Of a DNA stretch of 64,000 nucleotides, positions 46,231 to 59,040 are shown one piece after another. The stretch's first letter is position 1; each line of letters opens with the position of its first letter. The notes beneath the pieces are model-generated. The model had not been told where the DNA came from. It saw only the letters and a list, made by a program, of their open reading frames with translations, and searched no databases. Source of the DNA: Vitellaria paradoxa (taxonomy: Eukaryota; Streptophyta; Magnoliopsida; Ericales; Sapotaceae); NCBI GenBank assembly GCA_019916065.1, contig CM034239.1:31768419-31832418 (forward strand), given 5' to 3'. Made by a program: the position numbers and the translations under genes.

Positions 46231-47593
46231 ATGAATCCAGCTCAGAAAGTGTACAAGAAAAAGAAAAAGGGTAAGGAAAGTAGCTCCCAACACAAAGAAC
46301 TGGAAAAACTCACCCCTATCAGAAAAAGAGCCAAAACCCAATCTACAACTAGCCAACTTGAGACTCTACCTGAAACTAATGTATTAGCTGAGCCCCAACC
46401 TATTGACATCACCCCACCACCTGCACCTCGAGCCACTGCCAATCCACTTATAGAACAAATCCTAACCACTCCTGAGCATACCCCAATGACCCATCCAGAA
46501 CCTCAATCAGAACCCACCACTGAAGTCATCATGAAAATGATTGAAGAGCTGAATGAGGAGCCTGAGAATGAGGGAGAAGAAGAAGATGCACCTTATAATG
46601 ACTTCAGGTTCTCAAGTGCTCGAGCACAAAAAGATTTTGGGAAGTATTGGAGCAAGGCCAGTAATAGTGGAGAGGGGAATGAACCTAAGTCATTTTCAAA
46701 CTGAGGAATTCAAGTTGAAACAAAACTTTGAAGCAAGAGGTTGGGGGAAATGGCCTCAATACAGTGGAGTGGCTGTGGTTCCCATTGTCCAAGAGTTTTA
46801 TGCTAATGTGGTGGATACCAAGCATAATGGGAAAGATTGCATTGTAATAAAGGTTCGAGGAATTCACTTTGAAATTTATCCTAAGGACATTAGGAAATTC
46901 TTTGGGTTGAAAGAGGAGAAACACCCTCAATTCCCATTTCCAGAGGAAGAGGCAATTGATAAAGACTCATTGGCCAAGATTTTGACTGGAAATCCCAATG
47001 CAGAATGGGGTCACAAGAAGAAGTTAGCCAAGAACAGGTTGACTCCAAAATTCAACTCCTTGCATTTCTTGGCATGTTCATAACTTAACCCAATTTTGAA
47101 TACCTCTGAATTGAGCTATGAGAGGGGTCTACTTTTGTATGCTATTGATGAGGGGATGAAGGTGGAGTTGGGGCAGCTCATATGGGAGAACATGGCTGAA
47201 GCTTCAAAGATTAAAAAAGGAGTCAGTGGACTGCCATTTGCTAGGTTTGTCACAAAGTATGTTTGTAAGAAGAAGGTTGTATCTGAGTTGGGAGAACAAG
47301 TGGCCAAGCCAGTGGGATCCATCACTGCTTCATCTAGGGAAAGAAGTGCAAGTCACAAGAAGAAGAAAGAAGGGATCACAACTGAGGAATTTATGGAGAA
47401 GATGCTAGAGAAGTGGGATGAAGTGAAGGTCAAGCTTGGAGAGATTAAGGGTGACCAGTACTTTATCAAGCAAGAACTCCAAAGCCAAAGGAATAGGATT
47501 GTAGCCATTGAGGCTAAACTGGAGCTACTGCTTTCTTCTACAACCGCTGGGACTTCATCAGTGCCATCCGAGGACCCTCTTCTTAGCTCTTAG
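46231..47593 (+). pseudogene. Element B accessory ORF (post-integrase), broken
   Basis: The ATG at 46231 starts MNPAQKVYKKKKKGK, a basic N-terminus, followed by a Pro/Glu-rich stretch. A frame change near 46660 follows DFRFSSARAQKDF. The second frame has NFEARGWGKW, VVPIVQEFYANVV and VRGIHFEIYPKDIRKFFGL, then TAA at 47081-47083. The part after it, to 47593, has GLPFARFVTKYVCKK and a C-terminal helix with coiled-coil character. This is homologous in order and motifs to the open ORF of element C. I recognise it as the plant 'putative plant transposon protein' type found downstream of pol in Athila elements. Function is not known. Confidence 0.75.
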
Positions 47594-49285
47594 ATCTTAG
47601 GGGTTGTTTTGTTTTGTTGTCACCAAGCTAGGAGTTGTAGTACTTTTGGTTTTAGTTAATTTTGTTGCTTTGTTGTAGGACTTTTTGACTTGTAGTAAGC
47701 CTGTGATGTGAGCACTAACATGTTTTTGTAACCAAAGGCTAAATATGAACTTTTTGTGAAACTTAAAGTGAAATGAAATGAAATGAAGTTTCTTTTTTTT
47801 TGTTCTTGACTTGATTCAAAGCATGTACATGGTTGATTAATGCTCATTCTTGAGAATTGCTTGTGATTTATCCTTTAAGTCTTAAATGTCAACATGGAGT
47901 TCATAGTTTCAACACTTTTGAAGTTGTGTGAAATTAAATTGTGCATTAAGGAATTGTGTGAGTATGAACTCTTGGGACATAAGTTTGACTCAAGAAATGC
48001 ATATATTCATTCTCTAATAAGTGGAGACTAGCCCTGTGAGATTTGAGCCTTTAGCTTTCTTTGTTGAGTGGTTGAAATTAATCTCACATGTTTTTCACAT
48101 ATATATTCTTTTAGTAGCTTTAAATACTTGTTTTGAATCCATAAGCATGGGAAGCACACCAACTTGAACCATGAACATTGGAATGGATGAGTCAATTCAA
48201 TTGAACCCTTGGAAGTGAAGTAGGCCATCCTTGCATATGATTGAGCCTTGTTGACCTTTCCTTCTTAATTAATTCTCCTTAGGAGCCAAGTTGAGCCATG
48301 AATGCATGATTCTTTTGGAGCCTTGAACAATACCCTAACCATTGCAAAATATTAACAACCTACCCAAGTGCCTTAGTAGTGTATAAGCTCAAAAGAGGTA
48401 GAGTGAGCCAAGGATGGTGGTAGATTTTGAGGAAATGGAGGTTGATGAGAAGGAAGAAAAATGGGGAGAATAATGACACAAGGATATGTTTTTCATTAAA
48501 AAAAAAAGTAAATAAAGTAAAAAAAAAAGAAAAAAATATATATAAAAAAAAAAAAGAAAAAGAGAGAGTTTGTGGAGAATTCACATTTTGGGAATTCAAA
48601 AGAAAGAGGGAAAAAAGGGAAAGAAGATTGGAGTAAGGTTGAGAAAAGAAGGATAGAATTACACAACTAAGGCACATTTTGAAATATCCCTTCCCTTCAT
48701 TGGTCCCACATTTAATCCCTTAGCCCCATTACAACCCAATAAAGACCTAATGGATCTAAGGTGTCAAGTGAGTTGAATTTGAAGTTCTCAATGTGAAATA
48801 GTTCAAGATTTTCATTGCTATGGATTATTCCTTTCAGAGAGCTACACCAAGTCCAATACTCATTGAATTTTATCATTTTTTGACTTACGGAAGGTTCTTA
48901 CTAGAATTTGCTTTACACTTACTCTTATGAAAGAATCTTCCAATAGTGTCTTACCCAATTCTCATTTTATTAAAGAGAATATGCCCTGTGACGATTGAAG
49001 TCAAGACTTGAGAGAATTTTTGTGCATCATTGAGTTAGATTTATGTTCTAGTGAGGAACTATGAGCATGATGGATTGATTCATGTTTTAAGACCATACAA
49101 TGAATAGAGTGTTGCTCTTATGAAGTTCCATGTTAACTTTTAATTGTCTTAGGGAGTTGAACTTGAAAATTCAAAAGAATTTGCATTAAGATGACATGTA
49201 CAACTTTGAATTAGGTTAAAGACTAAGAAGTGACTTCTTGTTGAGCTAATTTGCTAGGGCCTAGCAAATCTCAAGTTGGGGGGTG
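47594..49285 (+). other. Element B 3' noncoding tail and polypurine tract
   Basis: No gene. An A-rich purine tract lies at 48495-48640. The block CCCCATTACAACCCAATAAA (48724-48743), followed by GACCTAATGGATC, matches E1 and C. The polypurine tract CAAGTTGGGGGGTG ends at 49285, next to the 3' LTR. Confidence 0.7.
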
Positions 49286-51012
49286 TGATTGTACTATGAA
49301 AAGTACAATCATTAACCTTAATTAGTGATTTGTTGGGTAGATTTATATTCTAAAAAGATGAAAAAGTGTTTTTAAATGCATTCATGAGGATTTCTTGTGA
49401 TTTGTAGCTGTTTGGGACTAAAATGGATGAAGTTGGACTAAATTGGAAGAAATCAAGAAAGTGGTTTGAACATGTGTTTGAACCACCTATTGTTCAAACC
49501 ATTGTTCTAACCATAGAAGGCAAACCAAAGAAAGATGCAGCAAATTTTGGCTAAGTGTTGGAAAAAGTGGTTCGAACCAATGTTCAAACCATAGGTTGTT
49601 TGAGCCTTGGTTAGAACAACAGAAGCCAAGTGCAGACCAACTAGTGCTGAATTTGACTAAGGCAAAGTGGTTCGAACCTTTGTTCAAACCACATGTGGTT
49701 TGAATCTTGGTTCAATCAACAGAAGGGTGAAAAGCTTCAAAGCTCAAAAATTTCTAAGTCTAAGACTTTGGTTCGAACTTTGGTTCGAACCAACCCTTGT
49801 TCAAACATTGGTTCGATCAACAGAAGCTGTGCAAGGTTCAACTGGAAGAAAATTTTCTAAGTCCCAGACTTTGGTTCGAACCTTTGCTCGAACCAACCTT
49901 GGTTCAAACACTGGTTAGAACAACAGAGGCTGTGCAAGGTCTAACTAGAGTGAAATTTGACTAAGTCCCAGCAATTGGTTCGAACAAAGGTTCAAACCAA
50001 TCAGTCTGTTCGAACCTTTGTTCGAACCAACCTACAATTCGAGGATCCTGAAATTCAGCTTTTGAGAAATGGGCAATTATGTACTTTTACATGTTATATT
50101 TCATATATATATGTACGAAGGAGGTCGTTTAAGGGAGAGACAGATTCATTCCTTTCAGTTAGCTTTTCCTTATATATAGAGAGAATTGTAGAGAGAGAAA
50201 GTGTATCCATCTTCAATTTCTTGAAGTTTTGTAGCAGATTTTCAGTTTTTGAATGGATTTACTTCAATTTCTACTATTTTCTCTTTCCATTATGTTTGAG
50301 TAGACTTTTCTCTTGGATTCAAGGCAAGTCTCGTAGTTGATTTGCAAAAATTCCAAGGTAATGGGCTTAATGTTGAAATCTTATGTGTTAAAGGAACAAT
50401 CTATTTTTGATTTGAATTGATTATTGATTTGTGAGTTGATATTTCAACTGAACTCCAATTTTGTATGGTTTGTGGCCTTTACTTACAGATTTCTACATAG
50501 AATTATCATGCCTTTCTTTTAGATTTGTATGGCAATTGCTATTCCTAGGATTTGTATGTAAGATCTATGAGCTATGCCTATTAGGTGTTTGATTTGAATT
50601 CTCAACAGATTTTTGTTCTTAATTTCTTACTCAAATCAGATTTAGATTGTCCTAAGTGGTTTTATATATCAAATATCTTTCGATCTACCCTTTTTAGGTG
50701 TAGATTGAGTAATTGATCCCTTGGAATTTATTGTCAATCACTACGAGCTTGTTTTGGATCCAAGGTTTTCTTAAATTTGTTTCTAAAAAAAAAAAAATTT
50801 ATCCAAACAACCATTTCTAGAACCAAATTCAATCTCTATCATTCATTGTGGGGTTGAAAATTTGTCTAAAACATTTTCCAAGAATCGTTTGTTCACTAAT
50901 TTTTACTAAGGCTCTCTGTGGACACAATCCAGTTCTCACCGGTTATTGTGCTTCAATAAACACCTTGCACTTGGGGTCGAGCCAATATTGATACATTGGA
51001 ATCGAGCAAGCA
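49286..51012 (+). repeat. Element B 3' LTR
   Basis: This aligns with 37259-38972 over its full length. It carries one extra 12-base unit (TTCGAACTTTGG) near 49770-49790 and other single-base differences. It ends CA at 51011-51012, followed by CCCCC. Confidence 0.95.
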
Positions 51013-51017
51013 CCCCC

Positions 51018-52606
51018 TTACTTAAATTTTACAATATTTAATACTTTTATTTGAATAGTGCTCTACTAATTAAGTTTTCTTAACCATAGGATATGTCAAA
51101 GTGTTAGAATTCAACAAAAAGTGAATAATCAACAAAATGCTGTTATACCCCTAGAGTTAGGAAGAAACCAAGCTGAAGACTCATATCAAAGTAAAAGGCC
51201 ACTAGACTACAAAAACATGTCCAATACATCAAAAAAACAACTCCAGCATTAATAAAAGAGCCAAAATCTAGAATTAAGGATCAATTTGGTCCACAAATCA
51301 AGAACTGCCTTTACCAGCGCACCTAAAGGCTAGTATCAACCGGAATACCCAAATCAAGCTAATGGTATGAGAATATACAAAATATTCCTAGAACATATCA
51401 TAGAATATAAAACATAGCTCAGAGCAACCAGAATGCCATTCCAGAGGTCATCCGAGCTCCAGACACAATTTGAGCATCTTGAAGGAGTTAAAATGCCTTC
51501 AAATTGCACAAGAATGTCAAGGGTAGGTTCCCTAAGATAATGGCATAGTTAAGTCTGGCCAAGTCAAAACCTTAGGAGATCTCTCAAGAGCTTTATTTGT
51601 AAAATTTTTTAATATTTTATAAATTTATAAAAGTATCTTAGAATCCCATTGATGGAATTTTTTGATTCTCCACACCCAAAAATGGTAGGATGAGTCAGCT
51701 TAATGGTGCCTCCAAGGGTCAGGCCAAAGGATTGGCTAATTCTACCTCTATTTCAACCCCTTTCAGAGCAAAAATTTTCAAATAGACATAACTTGGTTAT
51801 AGAGAATCCAAATTGAACCAAATTTTGACATAATTGGTTTAATTCTCTCCAAAAAGTACCTGTGAGGTCCCAAAAGCACCCGAAAACTACACTAAAGGTC
51901 TTAGAATGGCCCAAAGTTGTTGAGACAAAACTCAAACTTTGTCGAGCATGGCCTAAGACAAGGGCTCAAGCCAAATGGCCCAAAAATTAAGCCTAGCCAC
52001 CATCTTACTTGCCAAATAGGCATGTAGCAAGCTTTTTTGCCTATCTCAAATGGCAGGAAGTTCCACCAACTTGTTTTGTGATCATAGTCGCCTGTGGCAC
52101 TGTGCAAACATGTTCGCCCATCCTGTTGAGCAGAAAGGGCTACAAGATGGCCCTGGTAAACAGTTCTACCCATTTTGTCAGACAAACTTGTTCGCCCAAT
52201 GAAACAAGCAATTTTTTTGGCCTATTTGAATGGGCAAAAGTTCTATTTAGCTAAAAATCCTATAAATAGGGGTCTTCCCTTCTCATTTTTCTCATTCAAC
52301 ATTCAGCACCCTTCAGAGCTTCTCTCTCTAGAAAAAGCCCTCGTCGGTATAATTTTCTCTCTCTATAAAATTTTTATTTTATTTTTCAATTCAATGTATT
52401 TGCATAATTAGAATAGAATAATTTAAAATGTGTAAATAAAATTCTTTGTCAATGAAAGGTATTTGGATTATAATTCAAGATTTAGTTATACCTGATGTAT
52501 GATATTGACTGAATTTACCTGAGACAATTTTACAAAATTCAAAGCATCATACATATGTCATGCCATAACATCATTCTGCCATGTCATACCATATCATAAT
52601 ACTATG
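51018..52606 (+). mobile_element. Element A 3' LTR, resumed
   Basis: This continues from 37258 and aligns with 451-599 plus 22542-24036. It includes the TATA box at 52261-52270 and the TTCGCC-type motifs upstream of it. It is cut at 52607-52611, the likely left target duplication (TCGAC) of element C. The rest of this LTR lies beyond C, outside the window. Confidence 0.85.
52261..52270 (+). promoter_or_regulatory. Element A 3' LTR TATA box
   Basis: TATAAATAGG is identical to 23691-23700 and is in the same setting, with CTTCTCATTTTTCTCATTCA just downstream in both. Confidence 0.65.
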
Positions 52607-52611
52607 TCGAC

Positions 52612-54131
52612 TGATTGGACATCAATTGTTACATATTTATATATTCAAATTACACTTGCACACATCATAAAAGATATAAAATCTATGTTTTGTGCAGATT
52701 TCATCTCCATATCTCCAAAGTGGAATATGTGTTGATTTCCATCACAAAAACAAGAAATTGAGCTACATTGAGGGTGTTGAGAAGAAAGCATGCTGCACAA
52801 CACATCAAAGGATTGAAGCTATTTCAGAAGAAGAAGAAAATTCAGTTGAAATCAATGCAAAGAGATCAGAATCACTATTCTGGAAATTTCTGCAGCAGGG
52901 GATCATATTCGAATATGGTTTTACTGTATTCGAATATAAGCTTCTTCACAGCAACGAATTCCATGTGACCCCAACTTCTCCATGTGATGTAACCTACAAT
53001 CCAGGGAGGGCAAATCAGTAAAAAAGATATAGGAGAGAGAATGAGCCATCATGAGGACTACATTCGGTTAGAGGAGAGAGAAAGAGAGGGGAGAGAAGGA
53101 AGAGAGAAGTGGAGTGAGACACACACGAAAAACAGAGAAGATTTGGGAAAAGAGATTCAGTTTTTGTAGAGAGAGTTTTGGAGAGAAATTCATGGAGAGT
53201 TCATAGTTTTACATTGGAATTTCAATTCGGCATTGGAGTTTTTGAGATTTACATTTTGAATTCATTCCAATTTCTGTAATCAGATTTTCAGTTCTAAATC
53301 CATTAAACTTTCAATTTCAGATTGTAATGTCTTCCAATCAGATTTCCACTTCTGTTTTTCTTCTTTTTAACATGCTCGGCTGAGTCTTCTTGGGCCAAGG
53401 CAAGGGTAATGCCCTTCCAATGAATCTCAAGTGGCCGAACTTCATGAATTTACTTTGAGTTCTTATGGTTATCAAGTCAATTTGCAGCTGGGTGTCTTAG
53501 AACTCATTGATTCAAGACCCGATTAATCCAACTTTGTATATCCTATTGATGAGTTCATAGGTGTTGCTTAACTTAGAACTCTCATGACATTGTTGTATGT
53601 GGGTTGCTAGAATTAGAACTCCTATTGTCCTTAAAATAGGTTATGCACATTGAATGTTTAATCCATGGTTTGTTTCAATTGAAATTAATTTTCTCAAAAA
53701 TCAGTACAAATTGAATTGGTAATTTATAAACTCTTGGCACTTGAAATTCATTCGGATTGGTATTAAACTTGTCTTGCTCAACTTTTTTTTATATCACTTA
53801 ATCTTTGAGTTTAAATTCACTTTGTTTTTGGAAAATTAGTTCAAAACCATCAACCAACCAAATCAGATTTTAATTTTCTATTTCACATTTTTCTGTGAGT
53901 AATGTTTTGCCAAATTAATCTCCATTAGAGTCATTCACTTCATTACTCCCTAGATCCCTGTGGAAATGACCTGGGACTCACCAGTTATTTTATGCTTCAA
54001 CCACACCTTGCACTTGGGGGAAAACTTGTCTTGATTTACCTCACTTAACACTTTCTTTAAATTTGAATTTATAATCTGAATTTTCATTTGAGCTTTTATT
54101 TTGGAGTGAGGTAATTAAACAAGAACAAGCA
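52612..54131 (+). repeat. Element C 5' LTR
   Basis: Its bounds are TG at 52612 and CA at 54130-54131, 7 bases before the primer site. Two ATTCGAAT palindromes lie at 52907 and 52928. A GA-rich tract occupies 53035-53115. The U5 block (CCCTGTGGAAATGACCTGGG, ACTCACCAGT, CACCTTGCACTTGGGGG) is at 53956-54020 and parallels E1 and B. There is no second copy in the window for comparison. Confidence 0.8.
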
Positions 54132-54138
54132 TAATTTA

Positions 54139-54156
54139 TGGCGCCGTTGCCGAGGA
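54139..54156 (+). other. Element C primer binding site (tRNA-Asp)
   Basis: TGGCGCCGTTGCCGAGGA matches 17 of 18 bases of the tRNA-Asp complement. Confidence 0.9.
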
Positions 54157-54485
54157 TCTTTGAGAAGCAATGGTGTTTTGAGCCTTTGGAGCATTAACTG
54201 GCAGTACATCTCACCACCATTTTCAACAACATAGCTGCTTAACTTGTTGAGTAACTTTGTTTCATTTCTATTTCTATTTCTTTTATAGTCTTGGTTGTTA
54301 GTTTAGTTTTAGAACTGTTTGCATCTGAATCCTGAATTTCTGATTTGAAACTGTTTCATCTGATATTCGAATACTGCTGCATTTCTCTGCTGAGAGTTGT
54401 AGTTGCAATTCTCTGTGAATCAGTAGATGAAATTGTGAAGTTAGGAGTTTAGATTGGAGTTTTGTTTCAGTCTGAATTTCTGTTT

Positions 54486-56100
54486 ATGCTTTTAAGGTCT
54501 GGTAAACTAGTTGGAAACAGATTTGAATTGCACTCTCCATCTTCTCTTACTGAATTGATTGAATTTGCTGCACTACATTCACAATCTGAATTTTCTGTTG
54601 CACATATGGATCCACCACCACCTGTTCTGCCGGAAGGAAGTGTTCAAGGAGAGAATGATCAAATGGATCAAAACATCCTTAGACCTCTCCGGGAATATCT
54701 TTATCCAGCTAGACAAACCACTCCATCTTGCATTGTTCTTCCAAATGGACATCAGAATTTTTATCTTAACCTGGAACAATTCAGCTTTTACCAACTTTTC
54801 ATGGCATGGACTCAGAAAATCCTTGTATGCATATGAAAGAATTTGAAGATGTTTGTGGAACTTGCATGGATAGGAATGTTAATGAGGATATGGTTAGGCT
54901 TAAATTATTTCCATTTTCATTGAAAGACAAGGCAAAAATGTGGTTGAATTCACTTGAGCCTAGATCAATAGGTACTTGGAGAGACATGCAAACAAAATTT
55001 TGAAGAAGTATTTTCCTGCAAATAGAACTGTGATTCTTCAACAGCAAATAATGAATTTTGTGTGTAAATCCAATGAAACATTTGCTCAAGCATAGGAAAG
55101 ATTCAAGGAATTATTGCAAGCATGTCCACATCATGGTTTTGAATCTTGGAGAATTGTTAATTTTTTTCATAATGCATTAACTCCAAATCTGAAAATGTTG
55201 GTTGCCACCATGTGTAATGGTGAATTCTATGACAAAACTGCTGAAGAGGCTTTACATTTCTTTGATGCTTTAGCTGAAAACACTAAACAGTGGGAGGTAG
55301 TCTCCCCATCTTGTTCTGAATTTTCTGACAGATCAAATGATAGAGGAAAGTTCCATCTCAATGGGGCAGATGATGTTGGAGCTAGGTTGGCTGCATTGTC
55401 AAGAAAGATTGAATTGATGGAGCAAAAGAAGCAAACATTGAAGGAGAGTGCAGTGAAGTGTGTGATGTGTGAAACCGCAGACCACAGGACTGATGATTGC
55501 CCAACACTTCCAGCTTTTAAGGAAGTTCTCTATGGTCAAGCAAATCCCACACAAGCTGCAAGACCCTTCAATCAAAATCGGGGGATGAACACATATTCGC
55601 AAGGCCATAGTCCATATTCGAATAACTACAACCCTGGCTACAGAAATCATCCAAACCTTTCTTGGAAAGCAGAAGCACAGAACCAACAATACCAACCTCA
55701 ACAAACTGTGCAACCCCAACCATTTCCTTCTCAGCCTTTTCACCTCAGCAGAATAAAAATTTTTATCAGCCACCTCACAAAAGATCTTTGGAAGACACCT
55801 TGCAACAATTTATGCAAGGGCAGATTGGAACCAACAATCAAAATTTCAAGTTTCAAGAGCAGACAAACAGGGCCATGGAAGACATCCGAAGTCAATTGTC
55901 AAAGCTAACTCAAGCTTTAACCATCAGAGAATCAGGAAAGCTTCTATCTCAGCCAAGACCAAATCCTACAAGCCAAGTTCATTTCAGTGAATCATCTTCA
56001 TCTGCTGCAAATGAAAATCTGGAGCATGTACAAGCTGTTTCAACATTGAGAAGTGAAAGCAAATTGTCAAGCCAGATTACAAACCACCTGCTGAAGAAAT
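54486..56100 (+). pseudogene. Element C gag and gag-protease linker
   Basis: The start at 54486 (MLLRSGKLVGNRFELHS) follows the MxLRS opening shared with B. Blocks: PLREYLYPARQTTPSCIVLP, then after a base loss near 54765 MDSENPCMHMKEFEDVCGTC and LFPFSLKDKAKMWLNSLEPR. Another loss near 55000 (four T where B has five) and a TAG at 55093-55095 follow, then HHGFESWRIVNFFHNAL. The zinc knuckle CVMCETADHRTDDC (about 55458-55500) is intact. Further losses near 55738 and 56052 interrupt the linker (QQFMQGQIGTNNQ, MEDIRSQLSKLTQAL). Gag forms the particle and binds RNA. Confidence 0.85.
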
Positions 56101-57300
56101 TGAGGAAGAAAATGAGCAAGAAATAATGAAAAATGAAGAGGAAATGCAGCTGAAACAGAAACTGGACAGCAGAACAGAAAGTGAACAGAAACAGCAATTT
56201 AGCACTTCTGAGAAAGAAATCATGTTTCAGAATGAAGAGCAAGAATTGAAGCAAAATGAAAGACTAATTGGGGACAGCAAGTTGGACAGCAGAAAACTTG
56301 AGGAAAGCAGAATCTGAGCCAAGAAAGGCAGAAAATTCTGGTACAGCCAAAGGAATATTCGAATACCAGCAAGCACATTCGAATAGCAGTAAGCAGCAAA
56401 TCAGAATCCAGAAAACAGAGCAGGTAAATTCTGAAAATAAAGAGGAAATTTCTGACAATAAGAAAAAAATTTCTGAGGAAAATCAGTTTTGGAAAGAGTG
56501 AAAAAGATTTGAAAATAAAGAGATTTTGAATAAAACCAAGTTGGATAAATCTGAATTTGTTCCAAAACTTCCATTTCCACAAAGATTGAACAAAGCCAGA
56601 AAGAGAATTTGAATTCTGACATCTATGAATTGTTCAAACAAGTCAGAATCAATATTCCCTTACTTGATGCAATTAAACAAAATCCATCCTATGGAAAATT
56701 TTTGAAAGATTTGTGTACTGTTAAAAGGAAAATGAATGTGAAAGAAAGAGCATTTTTGACTGAACAAGTGAGCTCCATTTTGCAATTTAAAACTCCTCCC
56801 AAATATAGAGATCCAGGTTGCCCCACCATAGCCTGCTTAATTGGGAATCAAAGGATAGATCAAGCTTTGCTAGATTTAGGTGCAAGTGTCAACCTCTTAC
56901 CATTCACTGTTACAAACAGCTGGGGTTGGGAGAACTTAGACCTACTAGGGTGACACTACAACTTGCTGATAGGTCAGTTAAAGTCCCTAGGGGTGTGGTT
57001 GAGGATGTCTTGATTCAAGTGGATCATTTTACTTTCCGGTGGACTTTATAGTGCTAGATACTCAGCCCATTCAAGGAAACCAACCAGCTGTACCTGTTAT
57101 CCTAGGAAGACCATTTTTGGCCACCTCAAATGCCTTGATCAATTGTAGAACTGGAGTTATCAAGTTCTCCTTTGGAAACATGACAATTGAGAAAAACATC
57201 TTCAAGGTTACCAAACAGCCGAGTGATTATGAGGAGGTAGAGGAAGTTGATTGGATTCAAACAACCACTCAGATCACTTGATAGAGAGTATTTTGATGAC
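56101..57300 (+). pseudogene. Element C protease region
   Basis: A charged linker rich in Glu, Lys and Gln (56101-56560) leads to ELFKQVRINIPLLDAIKQN and KFLKDLCTVKR (56620 on). QALLDLGASVNLLPF is the active site in DLG form. Base losses near 56912 and 57033 change frame. VPVILGRPFLATSNALINCR is the flap end at about 57090-57150. Two ATTCGAAT sites lie in the linker at 56357 and 56377. Confidence 0.83.
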
Positions 57301-57355
57301 CCTTGGAGAAAGCCTTAGTGAATAATGAGCAAGTAATTTCCTAGCTGATTGTGAC

Positions 57356-58670
57356 TTGGAGAATTGTGGGGGAGGAGAATTTGAGGAAATAAAAAATTCA
57401 ATGCTATTGGTGAATCAGTGGAGACCATCTGTTGAGTCTTTAGAGCTGCCCATAGCCAAGCCTCTGTCATTTTTGGACCAGCCACCAAAACCTGAGAGAA
57501 AACCCTTGCCAAGTGACTTGAAGTATGTATTTTTGGGTGAGGGAGAGTCTTATCCAGCTGTCATTTCATCTCAGCTGAGGTTGGACCAAGAAAATAGACT
57601 TGTGGAAGTCTTGAGGAAGCATAGAGGAGCTTTGGGCTGGACTATAGCAGATCTGCAGGGAATAAGTCCATTGATTTGCACTCATAGAATATTTTTGGAG
57701 GATGAGGCCAAGCCTATTAGGCAAATGCAAAGGAGACTCAACCCCAACATGAAAGAGGTTGTTAGAGGGGAGGTAATCAAGCTTTTGGATGCTGGAATTA
57801 TCTACCCCATCTCAGATTCTAAGTGGGTGAGTCCAACTCAGGTAGTGCCTAAGAAATCTGGAGTGACTGTGATTAAGAATGAAAAAGAGGAATTAGTTCC
57901 AATGCGCATCCAAACAGGATGGCGCATGTGCATAGATTATAGAAAGTTGAATGCAGTCACAAGAAAAGATCACTTCCCTCTTCCATTCCTAGATCAGGTA
58001 TTGGAAAGAGTGGCAGGGCATGCATTTTACTGTTTCTTGGATGGTTACTCTGGGTATAATCAGATTGAGATTGCATTGGAGGATCAGGAAAAGACCACAT
58101 TCACTTGCCCATTTGGCACATTTGTATATAGGCGTATGCCTTTGGTCTTTGCAATGCTCCTGCAACATTTCAGAGATGTATGATGAGTCTGTTTAGTGAT
58201 TTTGTAGAGAGATTCCTTGAAGTTTTTATGGATGACTTTTCAGTATATGGCAGTGACTTTGATACATGTTTGGGAAACTTAGAGAAGGTTTTGATTAGAT
58301 GTGAGGAGAAAAACTTGGTTTTGAACTGGGAAAAATGCCACTTTATGGTAACTCATGGAATTGTCCTTGGCCACATAGTGTCTTCTAAGGGGATAGAAGT
58401 AGACAAAGCCAAAGTGGAAATTATTCAAAAACTTCTTACCCCTAGATGTGTTAAGGATATCAGATCATTTCTTGGCCATGCTGGGTTTTATAGAAGGTTC
58501 ATTGCATCATTCAGTGCCATTGCTAGACCTTTGTGCAACCTTCTATCCCAGGATGTTCCCTTTGATTGGACACCAGAGTGTCAGGCCTCATTTGATAGAC
58601 TTAAGAGTTTGCTCACCTCAGCTCCCATTATGCAGCCACCAGTCTGGACTTTACCATTTGAAATCATGTG
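57356..58670 (+). pseudogene. Element C reverse transcriptase
   Basis: The frame 57356-58183 contains YPISDSKWVSPTQVVPKKSG, MCIDYRKLNAVTRKDHFPLP and FLDGYSGYNQIEIALEDQEK. A T loss near 58142 (CCTTTGG where CCTTTTGG would keep the frame) leads into the long frame 58180-59532, with [14 protein letters not shown] and intact catalytic DD, then [12 protein letters not shown] and [11 protein letters not shown]. Apart from the one-base loss the domain is complete. Confidence 0.9.
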
Positions 58671-59040
58671 TGATGCTAGTGATTGTGCCATTGGTGCAGT
58701 GCTAGGACAGAGGAGGGATAGGAGACCACATGTGTTGTACTATGCTAGCAAAACCCTTAGTGAAGCACAAATGAATTACACTACTACTGAGAAGGAGTTG
58801 CTAGCAGTTGTATATGCCTTGGACAAGTTCAGATCATACCTGGTAGGTTCCCATGTCATAGTATACACTGACCATGCTGCTTTGAAGTATCTCTTGACCA
58901 AACCTGATGCTAAGCCTAGACTTATTAGATGGATTCTTCTGCTCCAAGAATTTGATTTAGAAATCAAGGACAAAAAGGGAGTTGAAAATGTAGTTGCTGA
59001 TCACCTTTCTAGACTCCCACATCAGGATTTAGCATCTTTT
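58671..59040 (+). pseudogene. Element C RNase H
   Basis: [36 protein letters not shown] and [14 protein letters not shown] are in the same frame as the RT end and integrase start. The domain ends with [14 protein letters not shown]. It is uninterrupted here. Confidence 0.88.

Larger units (their letters stand above)
37259..51012 (+). mobile_element. Element B: Athila-type Ty3 retrotransposon with accessory ORF
   Basis: LTRs at 37259-38972 and 49286-51012 are nearly identical. The TSD CCCCC is exact (37254-37258 and 51013-51017). A tRNA-Asp primer site lies at 38977-38994 and a polypurine tract CAAGTTGGGGGGTG ends at 49285. Order: gag, protease, RT, RNase H, integrase, a 1.3-kb spacer with palindromes and a TATA box, an accessory ORF, and a 1.7-kb noncoding tail. 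Full length, but gag-pol carries about ten stops or frame changes. Inserted into the 3' LTR of element A. Confidence 0.95.

Noticed and set aside
46231..47593. A typical envelope gene in element B
   Set aside because: No signal peptide or clear membrane anchor is visible. The N-terminus is Lys-rich. Only its position resembles env-like ORFs.
48360..48677. Minus-strand open frame rich in Phe and Ser
   Set aside because: It is the complement of the A-rich purine tract of element B and is low complexity.
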